Positions 21,740 through 31,086 of a stretch of DNA of 42,306 bases are shown here, piece after piece. Position 1 is the first letter of the stretch, and the number at the start of each line of letters is the position of its first letter. A program made the position numbers and the translations under genes. The DNA lies in assembly GCA_027624335.1 (NCBI GenBank), contig JAQBWV010000025.1:1-42306 (forward strand). Reading direction: 5' to 3'. The DNA comes from Planctomycetota bacterium (GTDB taxonomy: Bacteria > Planctomycetota > Planctomycetia > Planctomycetales > Planctomycetaceae). The notes beneath the pieces were generated by a model. That model was not told where the DNA came from, ran no database searches, and saw only the letters and a program-made list of their open reading frames with translations.

Positions 21740-24076
21740 ATGATGGACACGGCGCGAGTTGAAGAACTGGTAGCTCACTGGGAACAGTTACTCTTGCTCG
21801 GACAGTTTGTTCCTCCTGAAGAGTTGTGCTCGGACTGCCCGGAACTTCTTGAAGAAGTCCAGAAGCGGATCGATGAGATTGAACCACGACCCGGCGAGGA
21901 AACCGCCGTTTCACAGATCGGCGGAATGGCAACGATCATCGAGCCCGATGATTCGCAGAGAACCGATGCAGGGGCGCTTGTCCTGCAACAGCGGTATCGC
22001 AAGTTGCGGTTCCATGCGCGAGGTGGACTCGGCGAAATCTATGTTGCGGATGATGGCGAACTGCAGCGCGACGTCGTTTTGAAATTCATCAAGCCGAAGT
22101 ATCGAGATCGCCGCGATTGTCGCGAACAGTTTCAGCTCGAAGCGGAAGTCACCGCTCGGCTGGATCATCCAGGTGTTGTTCCGGTTTACGGTTTCGGACG
22201 AACGCCTGACGGTCGAATGTGCTACGCCATGCGTTTTATTCAGGGAGAAACACTCGAAGCCCGCATTGCAAAAGTTCACAACACTGACCTCACCGTTGCC
22301 CGTGGAGAACTTACCAGCTCACTCTTCAGCAATTCGCGATCGATCGAGTTTCGTGGCCTGCTGAATCGGCTTGTAACTGTCTGCCAGACAATGGCCTACG
22401 CTCACAATCGAGGAATTCTTCACCGCGATATCAAGCCGGAAAATATCATGCTCGGCAAGTACGGCGACACGCTTGTTGTCGACTGGGGCCTTGCGATGCC
22501 AATCGATCGAGATGAGTCGGCACGAGCCAGTGGCGAGCAGACGCTGATGCCCACCAGCGGTTCGAGTACGAGTTCGGGCGGATCAAGTGGGGGGCCAGTG
22601 GGGACGCCAGCGTACATGCCACCGGAACAGGCGGCAGGGATTCCCAATCTGACGCCAGCCTGCGACATCTTTTCACTGGGAGCAACTCTGTACAAACTGC
22701 TTGTTGGGCAGGCGCCATATGTTGGCGATTCTGCGCGTGATACCTTGACGCGCGCACGTTATGGAACCTTTGAGTCTCCCAGAGCCGTCAACTCTGACGT
22801 GCCCGTCGAGCTGGACGCTATTTGTCTCAAAGCGATGTCGATAGACCCAGGTTCCCGCTACATCACCGCCTCTGAAATGGCCGATGACATCGAACGGTGG
22901 CTTGCTGACGCACCGGTCCTCGCCAGAGAAGAACGATTGCTCGAACGTTGCGGACGCTGGGTTCGTCACCATCGTGAATGGACGATGGCGATCGTCCTCG
23001 TGATGGCAGTAATTCTGAGCGTCGTTTCGGTCGCAGCCGTCAGTCAGGGACGCCTCGCTGGAAGAGAACATGAGGCGCGTCTCATTGCACAGACAGCCCA
23101 TGCTGACAGTCTGCAACTGACCGCTCAGTTTGTCGCGAGAGCTGTTGGGAAGGATCTGCAGTCTCGCTGGCTGATCCTGCAGAAAGCCACCAGCGATCCA
23201 GCATTTCAACGGCTGATCGAACGCGCCGCAGCGAACGGTTCAATTCCGCCCGAAGGCGATCCTGAGATGCAGCTCTGGCTGAGCGAGCACCGCGCCGTCT
23301 ATTCCGAAGAAAGTGGCCCCGCCATTGCCACCAGCTGGTTTGTGACAATGGCTGACGGGGTTCAATTGGGACGTGCTCCGCGAGGACCATCGATCGGAAA
23401 GTTCTTCGGCTACCGCGATTACTTTCATGGCCAGGGTAGAGACCTCGATCCCAAAGAGATTCAAGAGAAACCGTTGCCTCCGATCGATCGGCCATACCGC
23501 TCGATCGTTTTCAAAAGTAAATCCAATGGCGAATTTATGATCGCACTGAGTACGCCGGTCTGGGGCGAAGTCACTGGCCCTGACGGAACGACTTCCCGCA
23601 AGGTGCTCGCCATGCTGGCCATGTCGCAAAGTCTGGGCGACTTCGAAGTTCTCAACGCCCGCATGGGAGACGATCGAGTCGTTGTTCTGGTCGACACCGG
23701 TCAGAACGCCTTGGGCAATCGCGGGACCGTGCTCCATGATTCACGCACCAGTCGCCCGGAGTGGATCGAGTCCCAGCACGAAGCCCTTGCCGACCATACG
23801 CGCCAGGTTCCCGGCGACATTCTGGATGAACTGACCGAACTGCGAGCACTTCGCAAGCTCCAGCACGAACAGTCAGTTGGCAGCAAATCGCTGACATCGA
23901 GAGGATCCGTCAGAGACGACTTTGTCGACTACGCAACGCCCGGCCTCGCGTGGACTGCGGCTTTCGAACCCATCATCTTTCGCCGCCCCCGAGACATGCT
24001 CGAAAGCGCGGAAGATGGCTCATTCCTCGAAGACACCGGCTGGGTCGTCGTTGTCCAGGAACCCGCGTTCGAGTGA
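21740..24076 (+). CDS. Membrane Ser/Thr protein kinase with extracytoplasmic sensor-like region
   Basis: This 778-residue kinase has a short helical N-terminus with acidic stretches typical of planctomycete kinases. The Hanks-type catalytic domain spans about residues 85-390: glycine loop ARGGLGEIYVA, K115 (VVLKFIK), HRDIKPEN with D230, D248-W-G in place of DFG, GTPAYMPPEQAAG, and DIFSLGATLYKLLVG. One transmembrane segment (about 414-437, MAIVLVMAVILSVVSVAAV) is followed by some 340 residues outside the membrane. These open with a long helix (VARAVGKDLQSRWLILQKA) and contain YRSIVFKSKSNGEFMIALSTPVWG, a pattern like a Cache/PDC sensor. The ATG at 21740 is chosen for the GGAG 6 bases upstream. 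It probably phosphorylates cytoplasmic proteins in response to an external ligand; both partners are unknown. Confidence 0.9.
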   Translation: MMDTARVEELVAHWEQLLLLGQFVPPEELCSDCPELLEEVQKRIDEIEPRPGEETAVSQIGGMATIIEPDDSQRTDAGALVLQQRYRKLRFHARGGLGEIYVADDGELQRDVVLKFIKPKYRDRRDCREQFQLEAEVTARLDHPGVVPVYGFGRTPDGRMCYAMRFIQGETLEARIAKVHNTDLTVARGELTSSLFSNSRSIEFRGLLNRLVTVCQTMAYAHNRGILHRDIKPENIMLGKYGDTLVVDWGLAMPIDRDESARASGEQTLMPTSGSSTSSGGSSGGPVGTPAYMPPEQAAGIPNLTPACDIFSLGATLYKLLVGQAPYVGDSARDTLTRARYGTFESPRAVNSDVPVELDAICLKAMSIDPGSRYITASEMADDIERWLADAPVLAREERLLERCGRWVRHHREWTMAIVLVMAVILSVVSVAAVSQGRLAGREHEARLIAQTAHADSLQLTAQFVARAVGKDLQSRWLILQKATSDPAFQRLIERAAANGSIPPEGDPEMQLWLSEHRAVYSEESGPAIATSWFVTMADGVQLGRAPRGPSIGKFFGYRDYFHGQGRDLDPKEIQEKPLPPIDRPYRSIVFKSKSNGEFMIALSTPVWGEVTGPDGTTSRKVLAMLAMSQSLGDFEVLNARMGDDRVVVLVDTGQNALGNRGTVLHDSRTSRPEWIESQHEALADHTRQVPGDILDELTELRALRKLQHEQSVGSKSLTSRGSVRDDFVDYATPGLAWTAAFEPIIFRRPRDMLESAEDGSFLEDTGWVVVVQEPAFE

Positions 24077-24121
24077 GTGCGCCCCGCCGCCGTGTCTGAG
24101 TTGGAGGTGCGATCGCGTTAA

Positions 24122-25450
24122 CTACTCATCGAGCAGCGTCGTCAGATACTTAGCCAGGTCTGTGGTGGCGACGTCTGCCTGGTCGCCGCGGACTTGCAGG
24201 TTTTTGACCTGCCAGATGCCTTGAGCGAATTCGTCTTCCCCAGCGATGACGGCGATTTTGTGGCCCTTCTTGTCGGCGTACTTGAGTTGTTTGCCGATCC
24301 CTTTGGCTTCGGGGAAGACTTCCACTCGCAGGCCGGCGGTTCGAAGAGTGCGGGCGATGGCCAGGTAGTCTCCCAGATGTGCACCGTCAAACTGCGGTAT
24401 GAAGACTTCGGCCGGGGTCGATGCCGACTCGACCATTTCCATCGACTCCATAGCGGCGAGCAGTCGATCCAGACCGAGGCTGGCTCCGATGCCTGGCAGT
24501 TCCTGCTTTGTGAACAGTCCGGCCAGGTTGTCATAACGGCCGCCGGAGCAGACGCTGCCGATCGTTGGCAGGTCGCCCAGAAAGGTCTCGTAGATCGTAC
24601 CTGTGTAGTAGTCCAGGCCTCGCGCGATCGACAGGTCCAGCCCAACTCGGCCTTCCGGGAGTCCGATCTTTGCACAGCAATCGAAAAGTTCGCGCAGCCG
24701 GGCGACGCCGTTCTGTCCCGCTTCGCTGCCGGCCAGCATTTCTTCGAGTGACGTCAGAATCTCCGTTGGTTCACCGGTCAGTTCGGCAAGGTCCAGGACG
24801 CTGGCCGCCTGTTCGGTCGTGGTCCCGACAAATTCGACCATCTCGGCGATGACTTTGTCGCGACCGATCTTCGGCAGCTTGTCGAGTGACCTCAGCACGC
24901 CGACTGACTTGTCGGTCAGGCCGACTTTCTCCAGCAGGCCGTTCAGCACGAGTCGGTTGTTGATGCGAATGTTGAAACGTTCGAAGCCGATCTGCTCCAT
25001 CAGATCGTTGATTACGAACAGCGTTTCAACGTCCGCCGCGTTGGCCAGTGTACCGATCGTGTCAAAGTCGCACTGGATGAACTCGCGGTAACGGCCCTTT
25101 TGAGTGTTCTCGCCACGCCAGACCTTGCCGATGTGATACCGCTTGAAAGGGGTGCCGAGTTCCTGCGAGTATTGAGCGGCGAACCGAGCCAGCGGAATTG
25201 TCAGGTCGAACCGCAAAGCGACGTCCCGGTCGCCGTGATCGGTGAATCGGTAAAGCTGTTTGTCGGTCTCATCGCTGCCTTTGCCGAGCAGGATTTCCGT
25301 GTATTCCAACGCCGGCGTGTCGATCGGGCTGAAGCCGTAGCTGCGATAGACTCGCTGAGCCGTCTCGATCAGTTGCTCACGAGCGATCATGGCGTTTGGC
25401 AGGTAATCCCGAAATCCCTTCAGGGTCCGAGGTTTGATCAGGTTGCTCAT
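24122..25450 (-). CDS. hisS: Histidine-tRNA ligase
   Basis: This 442-residue class II aminoacyl-tRNA synthetase charges tRNA-His in the cytoplasm. The N-terminus RTLKGFRDYLPNAMIARE is the conserved motif-1 lead-in. KRYHIGKVWRGENTQKGRYREFIQCDFD is motif 2 with its ATP-binding Arg. LDLSIARGLDYYTGTIYE is the histidine-specific loop, and GIGASLGLDRLLAAME is motif 3. A C-terminal anticodon-binding domain follows (about 345-442). The length is normal for the family. The start at 25450 fits the family N-terminus; GGAAAA lies somewhat far upstream. It converges with the kinase gene, with 45 bp between stops. Confidence 0.97.
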   Translation of the reverse strand: MSNLIKPRTLKGFRDYLPNAMIAREQLIETAQRVYRSYGFSPIDTPALEYTEILLGKGSDETDKQLYRFTDHGDRDVALRFDLTIPLARFAAQYSQELGTPFKRYHIGKVWRGENTQKGRYREFIQCDFDTIGTLANAADVETLFVINDLMEQIGFERFNIRINNRLVLNGLLEKVGLTDKSVGVLRSLDKLPKIGRDKVIAEMVEFVGTTTEQAASVLDLAELTGEPTEILTSLEEMLAGSEAGQNGVARLRELFDCCAKIGLPEGRVGLDLSIARGLDYYTGTIYETFLGDLPTIGSVCSGGRYDNLAGLFTKQELPGIGASLGLDRLLAAMESMEMVESASTPAEVFIPQFDGAHLGDYLAIARTLRTAGLRVEVFPEAKGIGKQLKYADKKGHKIAVIAGEDEFAQGIWQVKNLQVRGDQADVATTDLAKYLTTLLDE

Positions 25451-25697
25451 TCGTGAAGATTTTCCAGCAGGTCGGTCAGGCTGTGCCTGACGAAGTCTCT
25501 AAAACGTGTCCATCGGCGGAGCGTAACGCCGTGCGCCCCGTCGTCTCAAGGCACTGAAAGTCAGCATCCCGCGAACCAGTAGAAGGCTTCGCGTGTTCTG
25601 ATAGACTCCCTGATTATCTGATGAATGACGCCGTATCGGAGTGCGTGGTTCGTCGTTGGTCATCAACTTTCCTTTTGGCGATTTCAGGAAACCGTCC

Positions 25698-26897
25698 ATG
25701 AGCGACCTTCCTTCACTGCCCGCAGGATTTACAGCGGCAGGGCTGCACTGCGGTATCAAGAAAGATCCCAGCGTTTTTGACTTGTGCCTGTTCTCGTCAG
25801 ATCGGCCAGCTTCGCTGGCTGGAGTGTTCACTCAGAACAAGGTCTGCGGCGCACCGGTCAAGGTGTCGCGTCAACGGGTTCCTCGCGGCACCGCACGAGC
25901 CGTTGTTATCAACTCGGGAAACTCAAACGCCTGCACCGGCGATCGGGGTATCGAGGACGCTCGCTGGATGACAGCACTGACCGCAGAATCTCTGGAGTGC
26001 GAGGCCGAGGATGTCGTGGTCTGCTCAACGGGACTGATCGGTCGATTTCTGCCGAAGGACGTTCTGGAAACGGGAATTCCAGCAGTTGCAAGACAGCTCG
26101 ACGATTCTCCGCAGGCGTTCAACAACGCCGCCCGTGCCATGATGACCACCGACACGTTTGCGAAGCAGACGACGCGAACTGTCGACGTTGCCGGTAAGAC
26201 GGTGCGGATCAGCGCCGTTGCGAAGGGAGCCGCGATGATCGGTCCCAATATGGCGACCATGCTGGGAGTCGTCATGACCGACGCGGCTCTGTCGCCGGAA
26301 GACGCAGATGCCATGTTGCGGCACTCGGTGAATCGCAGCTTCAACTGCATCAGTGTCGAAGGTCACACCAGCACCAGTGATACGGTGTTTCTCTTTGCGA
26401 ACGGAGCCGCCGGTCACGCGAAACTGGACGACTCGTCGCGGACGGCGCTGCAATTCGCGATCGACGAGGTGACAATGGAAATGGCCCAGGCAATCATTCG
26501 TGATGCCGAGGGGGCCGACCACTTCATCACCATCGACGTCTGCGGTGCCAGAACCCGAGACGAGGCTCACTGCATCGCCAAAGCCATCGCCGATGGACCG
26601 TTGGTCAAGACTGCCATCACTGGAGCGGATCCGAACTGGGGACGCATTGTCTCAGCAGCGGGATACTCGGGCGTTGAGCTTGAGGAAGTGGACATCAGCC
26701 TCTGGCTCAACGACGTGCAGATCTACAAAGACGGGGCCCCCAACAGTTTTGATGCAAAGTCACTGTCTCAGTCGATTCGCGACAATCGCGACGTTTCCAT
26801 CAGGCTGCAGCTCACGCACGGCGATGCTGAAGTCCGCTTCTGGACGAGTGACCTGACTGCCGAGTACGTCAGGCTGAACGCGGACTACACGACATAG
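25698..26897 (+). CDS. argJ: Bifunctional ornithine acetyltransferase / N-acetylglutamate synthase
   Basis: This 399-residue ArgJ catalyses the cyclic acetyl transfer of arginine biosynthesis: N-acetylornithine plus glutamate to ornithine plus N-acetylglutamate. Family landmarks are PAGFTAAGLHCGIKKD at the start, KVCGAPVKVSRQ, INSGNSNACTGDRGIEDARW, KGAAMIGPNMATMLGVVMTD with the Ala-Thr self-cleavage site and nucleophilic Thr, and GADPNWGRIVSAAGYSG. The ATG at 25698 has AGGAA 8 bases upstream; the open frame reaches 25641 without family similarity. The gene is divergent from hisS across a 247-bp gap that must hold its promoter. It is followed 61 bp later by the inositol-monophosphatase-like gene on the same strand. 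Confidence 0.97.
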   Translation: MSDLPSLPAGFTAAGLHCGIKKDPSVFDLCLFSSDRPASLAGVFTQNKVCGAPVKVSRQRVPRGTARAVVINSGNSNACTGDRGIEDARWMTALTAESLECEAEDVVVCSTGLIGRFLPKDVLETGIPAVARQLDDSPQAFNNAARAMMTTDTFAKQTTRTVDVAGKTVRISAVAKGAAMIGPNMATMLGVVMTDAALSPEDADAMLRHSVNRSFNCISVEGHTSTSDTVFLFANGAAGHAKLDDSSRTALQFAIDEVTMEMAQAIIRDAEGADHFITIDVCGARTRDEAHCIAKAIADGPLVKTAITGADPNWGRIVSAAGYSGVELEEVDISLWLNDVQIYKDGAPNSFDAKSLSQSIRDNRDVSIRLQLTHGDAEVRFWTSDLTAEYVRLNADYTT

Positions 26898-26958
26898 AAT
26901 TAGCGAATTCAAGCCGCTCTCCTGCACGTCAGGGAGCTTCGCCAGAAACATCTCATTC

Positions 26959-28035
26959 ATGGCGGAGGTGAGGCATAGTCAGGAAATTAACTTGTCTCAC
27001 GATCCGAATGGCTGGCCCGATCGACTGCTGAAACTGGGCCTTGCGGTGCAGACTCGGGTCGCGTGTCTGGTTCGTTTCGCATTCACCGCCGGTGCGAACA
27101 CGCTCGCCGATGCTGTTGCAGAAGAATGTGGCGATCGGATTTACCGCATTGATCGCGAAGTGGAAGCGACGATCGAACACACGATCGCATCGTGGCCCGA
27201 CGTGTGCCTGCCGTTGTTGCTTATCGCTGAAGGAATGGGGAGCGACGGACGGCAGTTGTTTGGGAGTTCTAATCAGCAATCGCGATGGAGACTGATCATT
27301 GACCCTATCGACGGTACGAGGATGCTGATGTACGACAAGCGGTCGGCATGGTTTCTAGCGGCAGTGTGTCCAGACAAGGGCGAGTCAACAACACTGGCTG
27401 ATTCCGTAGCGTCGGTGATGGTTGAGTTACCCATCAGCAAGCAGAACATGGCCGACGCATTTGTTGCCTCAGCGGGAACTGACACACGGGCGATTCGCTT
27501 CTCAGTCGACACAGAGACTCCGCCTGCAATTAGCGAGGGCGTTCTGTTTCAGCCTTTGCCGAGTCGCAAGGTTATTCTGGATGATGGATTCGCCACTGTA
27601 CTCAGCATGTTTCCGGGAACTCGCCGACTGGCGGCTGACCTGGCCGAGCGAATCGCCGAACGCTGCGGCGTCATGACGAACATCCCGACGGTGTTTGACG
27701 ATCACTACATCTCATGCGGTGGCTTGATTTACCAACTGATGACTGGCCGCGATCTCTGCTGCCTCGATCTGCGTCCGCAGTTCAATCAGATCCTCGGTCG
27801 CTCTGGTGACGACCGCTTCATCGAGTCGCATCCTTACGACCTAGCGGGGCTACTCACCGCTCAGAACGCTGGAGTCATCATGACAGACGGTTTCGGGAGA
27901 CAGCTCAACGCGTCTCTCGACGTTCACACCGGAGTCGACTGGTGCGGCTATGCGAACTCACACATCCGTGATCTCGTCGAGCCGATCGTTCATGAATGGC
28001 TCGCCGAACATGGGGTCACTCGTCTCTGTCCCTGA
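26959..28035 (+). CDS. Inositol monophosphatase family protein
   Basis: This 358-residue protein belongs to the Mg-dependent, Li-sensitive phosphatase superfamily (IMPase/FBPase/CysQ). The metal motif DPIDGT is at D115-P-I-D118-G-T, E91 in LLIAEGMG is the expected upstream ligand, and YDLAGLLTAQNAGVIMTD near residue 293 corresponds to the WDxAAGxxxxxEAGG motif with Asp. It is longer than typical IMPases (about 270) because of an insertion between these motifs. The substrate could be inositol phosphate, a nucleotide bisphosphate or another sugar phosphate; the motifs do not decide. No strong ribosome binding site is seen at 26959. It lies downstream of argJ on the same strand and could be co-transcribed, but a functional link is not obvious. 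Confidence 0.85.
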   Translation: MAEVRHSQEINLSHDPNGWPDRLLKLGLAVQTRVACLVRFAFTAGANTLADAVAEECGDRIYRIDREVEATIEHTIASWPDVCLPLLLIAEGMGSDGRQLFGSSNQQSRWRLIIDPIDGTRMLMYDKRSAWFLAAVCPDKGESTTLADSVASVMVELPISKQNMADAFVASAGTDTRAIRFSVDTETPPAISEGVLFQPLPSRKVILDDGFATVLSMFPGTRRLAADLAERIAERCGVMTNIPTVFDDHYISCGGLIYQLMTGRDLCCLDLRPQFNQILGRSGDDRFIESHPYDLAGLLTAQNAGVIMTDGFGRQLNASLDVHTGVDWCGYANSHIRDLVEPIVHEWLAEHGVTRLCP

Positions 28036-28088
28036 GCGATTGCTGAAATCGAGTCACAATGATTCTTCAGCCTGCATCGCTCTAAACA

Positions 28089-28140
28089 GGAACACTAATC
28101 TCTGGGATTGTAGTGGTAATTTAGTGCCGATTAGTGTTCC
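28089..28140. repeat. 12-bp inverted repeat between convergent genes
   Basis: GGAACACTAATC (28089-28100) and GATTAGTGTTCC (28129-28140) are perfectly complementary around a 28-base loop that itself contains TTTAGTG. It lies between the convergent ends of the IMPase-like gene and ligA, so a terminator role is possible. It shares the ACACTAA element with the palindrome at 12307-12379. Confidence 0.8.
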
Positions 28141-28206
28141 CTCAACCTTGGTCACGCATGATGGGCGCTGTCGGAGTCTGTGGTACACCCTTGCCCGGAC
28201 TCGCCG

Positions 28207-30345
28207 TTAGAACAGGTGCCCGTTCTGCGGCGTTGCTTCTCGCTCGCATCTCAGCATTTCGAAGAGTTCATCTTCGGAAAGAATTTTCACGCCGAGTTCC
28301 TGAGCTTTCTCCAACTTACTTCCCGCGGCTTCGCCGGCCACCAGAAAGTCGGTTTTCATAGAGACGCTGCTGGCTGCTCGACCGCCGTGCTTCTGAATCA
28401 GCTCTTTGATTTCTGTTCGCGTAAACCGTTGCAGCGTTCCCGTGACGACGAGCGACTTGCCTGCGAGTTTCTTCACAACGCTCTCGTCTTCTTCTGGGAT
28501 GGGCTCGCCCATGTTGAGGCCAAGTTCTCGAAGTTCGCCGATTGTGTTCTGTCCGATTTCAGAAGCGAAGAAGCAGTGAACGGCTTTGGCAATGATGGGG
28601 CCGATGTCGTCGACAGCGGCCAGTTCTTCTTCAGTCTTTGCCTGAATCTCGTCGACCATTCCGAACCGAGCTGCCAGCACCTGAGCAATGCGGTTTCCAA
28701 CGTGGCGGATGTTGAGCCCAACGAGCAGGCGCCAAAGCGGCTGAGCCTTCGACTTCTCGATGGCTTCGAGAAGTTTGTCGACCGATTTTTCGTTGGTCCA
28801 TGTCGGCGGTTGTGGTTTCGATTCCGTGCTGGTTTCCGGAAGTGTGTCGATGGGCTTTTTGCTGGTCTTCTTAGGCGTCAGCAGTGCTTCACGTCGTTCA
28901 TGCAGTCGATAAACGTCTGGCAGACTGGTTAGCAGCCCCTTCTCCACCATAGATTCGATCTGCTTGATTCCAAGCCCTTCGATATCCATTGCGGAACGCG
29001 ACGCGAAAAACTTGAGTGTTTCACGAAGCTGTGCGGGGCAGCTGGGATTCTGGCAACGAACGTAAACGCCGCCTTCGTCCTGCAGCACTTCAGACTGGCA
29101 TTCGGGACACTTGGCAGGAAAGTCAAACGGCCGCTCGCTGCCGTCCCGGAGGTGTTCTTCGACGCGGACGACGTGCGGGATGATCTTGCCAGCCTTCTCG
29201 ACGACGACCGAATCGCCCACTCGAACTCCGAGTCGATTGATCTCGTCGCGGTTGTGAAGGCTGGAACGCGAGACGGTGGTTCCAGCAATTTCCACCGGTT
29301 CCAGATTGGCGACGGGAGTCAGCGTGCCCGTCTTTCCAACCTGTATGACGATGTCGAGGACTTTCGTTACAGCTTCGTAGCGTTCCCACTTGTAGGCGAT
29401 GACCCAACGCGGTGCTTTGCTGGTGTTGCCGAGTTCTGCCTGCTGTTCGAGGTTGTTGACTTTGATGACCAGACCGTCGACTTCAAAGTCCAGCTCGTGC
29501 AGGGACTCCATCATCGACTGCGCGTGTTCAAGCAGCGAGTCGATGTCCGGAAACACGGCGGTGCCGGGGCTTGTGGGAATACCGTACTGCCGAACGAGTT
29601 CCAGGAAGTCGGAGTGTCGCTCCGCGGTGATGCCTTCTGAATAGCCGATCCCGTGCGCGAAGAACCGTAGCTTTCGGTCGGCGCAGACTTTCGGATCGAG
29701 TGTCTTCAGCCCGCCAGCGGTTGAATTGCGAGGGTTGGCGAACGGCTGCTCACCAGCGGCTTCCTGTGCGGCTCGGATTCTCGCGAAGTCTGAGTTGGCG
29801 ATGTACGCCTCGCCGCGGATTTCGACGACCGGCGGAATGTTGTCTCCCGCCAGACGGAGCGGAACTCCCCCAATGGTTCGGGCGTTATGTGTGACATCGT
29901 CGCCCGTTCGTCCGTCGCCACGAGTCACAGCCTGTGTGAGCCGACCGTCTTCGTAAATCAAGGCGAGAGCGACTCCGTCGATCTTATATTCGATCAGGTA
30001 TTCAGGCTGAGCATCGAGCACCTCTCGAATTCGACGATCAAACTTGCGGACGTCCGGCTTTTTGGCGTCCGGGTTTTCGATCTCGTAGACGTTGTCGATC
30101 GAAGTCATCGGGACGCGGTGCTCGACGGTCTTAAAGCCTTCAATCGGTACTCCGCCGACCTTGTGAGTCGGACTGTCTGGCACGTCGTATTCCGGATGCG
30201 CCGCTTCCAGCTGCTCCAGCTGCTTCAGGAGCTGGTCGTATTCGAGGTCAGATATCTGGGGCTGAGCTTCGACGTAGTACAGTCGGTTGTGTCGTTCGAG
30301 TTCGGTTCGAAGCGATTCAATCGTTTGTTGAATCTCGCGGGACAT
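28207..30345 (-). CDS. ligA: NAD-dependent DNA ligase
   Basis: This 712-residue ligase seals nicks in replication and repair using NAD. The Ia domain (HNRLYYVEAQPQISDLEYDQ) binds NAD; the adenylated Lys is K121 in YLIEYKIDGVA. The OB fold follows, then a four-Cys zinc finger (CPEC at about 411, CQNPSC at about 432), helix-hairpin-helix repeats, and a C-terminal BRCT domain (KLAGKSLVVTGTLQRF to the end). Between the zinc finger and the HhH region (residues about 485-520) sits a Lys/Pro/Ser/Thr-rich insertion where relatives have the first HhH with a GEKSA-type motif. The start at 30345 has GGAG about 8 bases upstream and matches the family N-terminus; the open frame to 30516 adds non-family sequence. 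It is divergent from the STAS-like gene. Confidence 0.96.
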   Translation of the reverse strand: MSREIQQTIESLRTELERHNRLYYVEAQPQISDLEYDQLLKQLEQLEAAHPEYDVPDSPTHKVGGVPIEGFKTVEHRVPMTSIDNVYEIENPDAKKPDVRKFDRRIREVLDAQPEYLIEYKIDGVALALIYEDGRLTQAVTRGDGRTGDDVTHNARTIGGVPLRLAGDNIPPVVEIRGEAYIANSDFARIRAAQEAAGEQPFANPRNSTAGGLKTLDPKVCADRKLRFFAHGIGYSEGITAERHSDFLELVRQYGIPTSPGTAVFPDIDSLLEHAQSMMESLHELDFEVDGLVIKVNNLEQQAELGNTSKAPRWVIAYKWERYEAVTKVLDIVIQVGKTGTLTPVANLEPVEIAGTTVSRSSLHNRDEINRLGVRVGDSVVVEKAGKIIPHVVRVEEHLRDGSERPFDFPAKCPECQSEVLQDEGGVYVRCQNPSCPAQLRETLKFFASRSAMDIEGLGIKQIESMVEKGLLTSLPDVYRLHERREALLTPKKTSKKPIDTLPETSTESKPQPPTWTNEKSVDKLLEAIEKSKAQPLWRLLVGLNIRHVGNRIAQVLAARFGMVDEIQAKTEEELAAVDDIGPIIAKAVHCFFASEIGQNTIGELRELGLNMGEPIPEEDESVVKKLAGKSLVVTGTLQRFTRTEIKELIQKHGGRAASSVSMKTDFLVAGEAAGSKLEKAQELGVKILSEDELFEMLRCEREATPQNGHLF

Positions 30346-30517
30346 GCTTGCTCCACGGACGGTTGCGGGGTTCAATCTCTTTGCAGAGTGGCTGCAAAGA
30401 GTTTGCGGAGTCTCGCTGTAGAGCGGGATGCGTTTCAAGTCGACGGATGCGGGCGGCAAGACGTCCAGCATTCGGCGGCGTTCCTGATGATCACGCACGG
30501 CCAACGAGAGCATCACG

Positions 30518-30928
30518 ATGTCTGGAGTTTATTCCGTACGCGGTGATGAGCCGATTTTCATTGTTGAAAAACTGTCGGGCGGGCTCGTCCTGCAGTTGAT
30601 CGCCGACCCGTCTGCGTCGAACTACCATTCAAAACAGTTCGAATACAACCGGATGATGAAGTCGCTCAGCGATCCGGAAACCACCCGACTGCTGTTCGAC
30701 TTTCGAGACTGCATCACTATTGATTCGGTGACGCTGGGAATTCTGGTGTCGCTGACGCAGCACCTCGACGAGTCCGACGGTCAAACCGCGATGTGCAACT
30801 GCAGTCTGAAACTCAGAAAGTTGATGTCCCGTCTCATGAGCCTTGAACCGGTCTGTCGCCAGATGACGTGGTCTCATTATCCGTCAAGGCGACACGCGGT
30901 CGAGACACTCTGCTGCCGCTCGAATTGA
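30518..30928 (+). CDS. STAS-domain-like protein (anti-sigma-factor antagonist type)
   Basis: This 136-residue cytoplasmic protein fits a single STAS domain. An N-terminal strand pair (PIFIVEKLSGGLVLQLI) is followed by a helix, then LLFDFRDCITIDSVTLGILVSL, which matches the core STAS strand-loop-helix where a phosphorylatable Ser/Thr normally follows the conserved Asp. Here the loop reads C-I-T-I-D-S, so Thr or Ser may be the site. Such proteins bind anti-sigma kinases or other partners in partner-switching. No cognate RsbW-like kinase is in the window. It is divergent from ligA and faces the HPF-like gene across a strong hairpin. Assignment is by pattern only. Confidence 0.65.
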   Translation: MSGVYSVRGDEPIFIVEKLSGGLVLQLIADPSASNYHSKQFEYNRMMKSLSDPETTRLLFDFRDCITIDSVTLGILVSLTQHLDESDGQTAMCNCSLKLRKLMSRLMSLEPVCRQMTWSHYPSRRHAVETLCCRSN

Positions 30929-31001
30929 CGATGCCAGTGGGCTTGCGACAGGCACGCTGGTGATAATGAGTTGCCAATCTGAACGGGATATCAACAAAAA
31001 C

Positions 31002-31038
31002 AGCTCTCGCATGAACTCATTGAAGTCATGCGAGAGCT
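31002..31038 (-). terminator. Strong hairpin terminator between STAS-like and HPF-like genes
   Basis: AGCTCTCGCATGA (31002-31014) pairs perfectly with TCATGCGAGAGCT (31026-31038), and the flanks AACAG / CTGTT extend the stem past a small bulge. On the minus strand it is followed by CTGTTTTTGTTG, a T-rich tract, and it stands about 50 bp after the HPF-like stop. It is therefore a good intrinsic terminator for that gene and may also end the convergent STAS-like transcript. Confidence 0.85.
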
Positions 31039-31086
31039 ACTGTTGTGACATGCCAGGTTTAGATCACCGGGCCTGGATGTGAGGTA

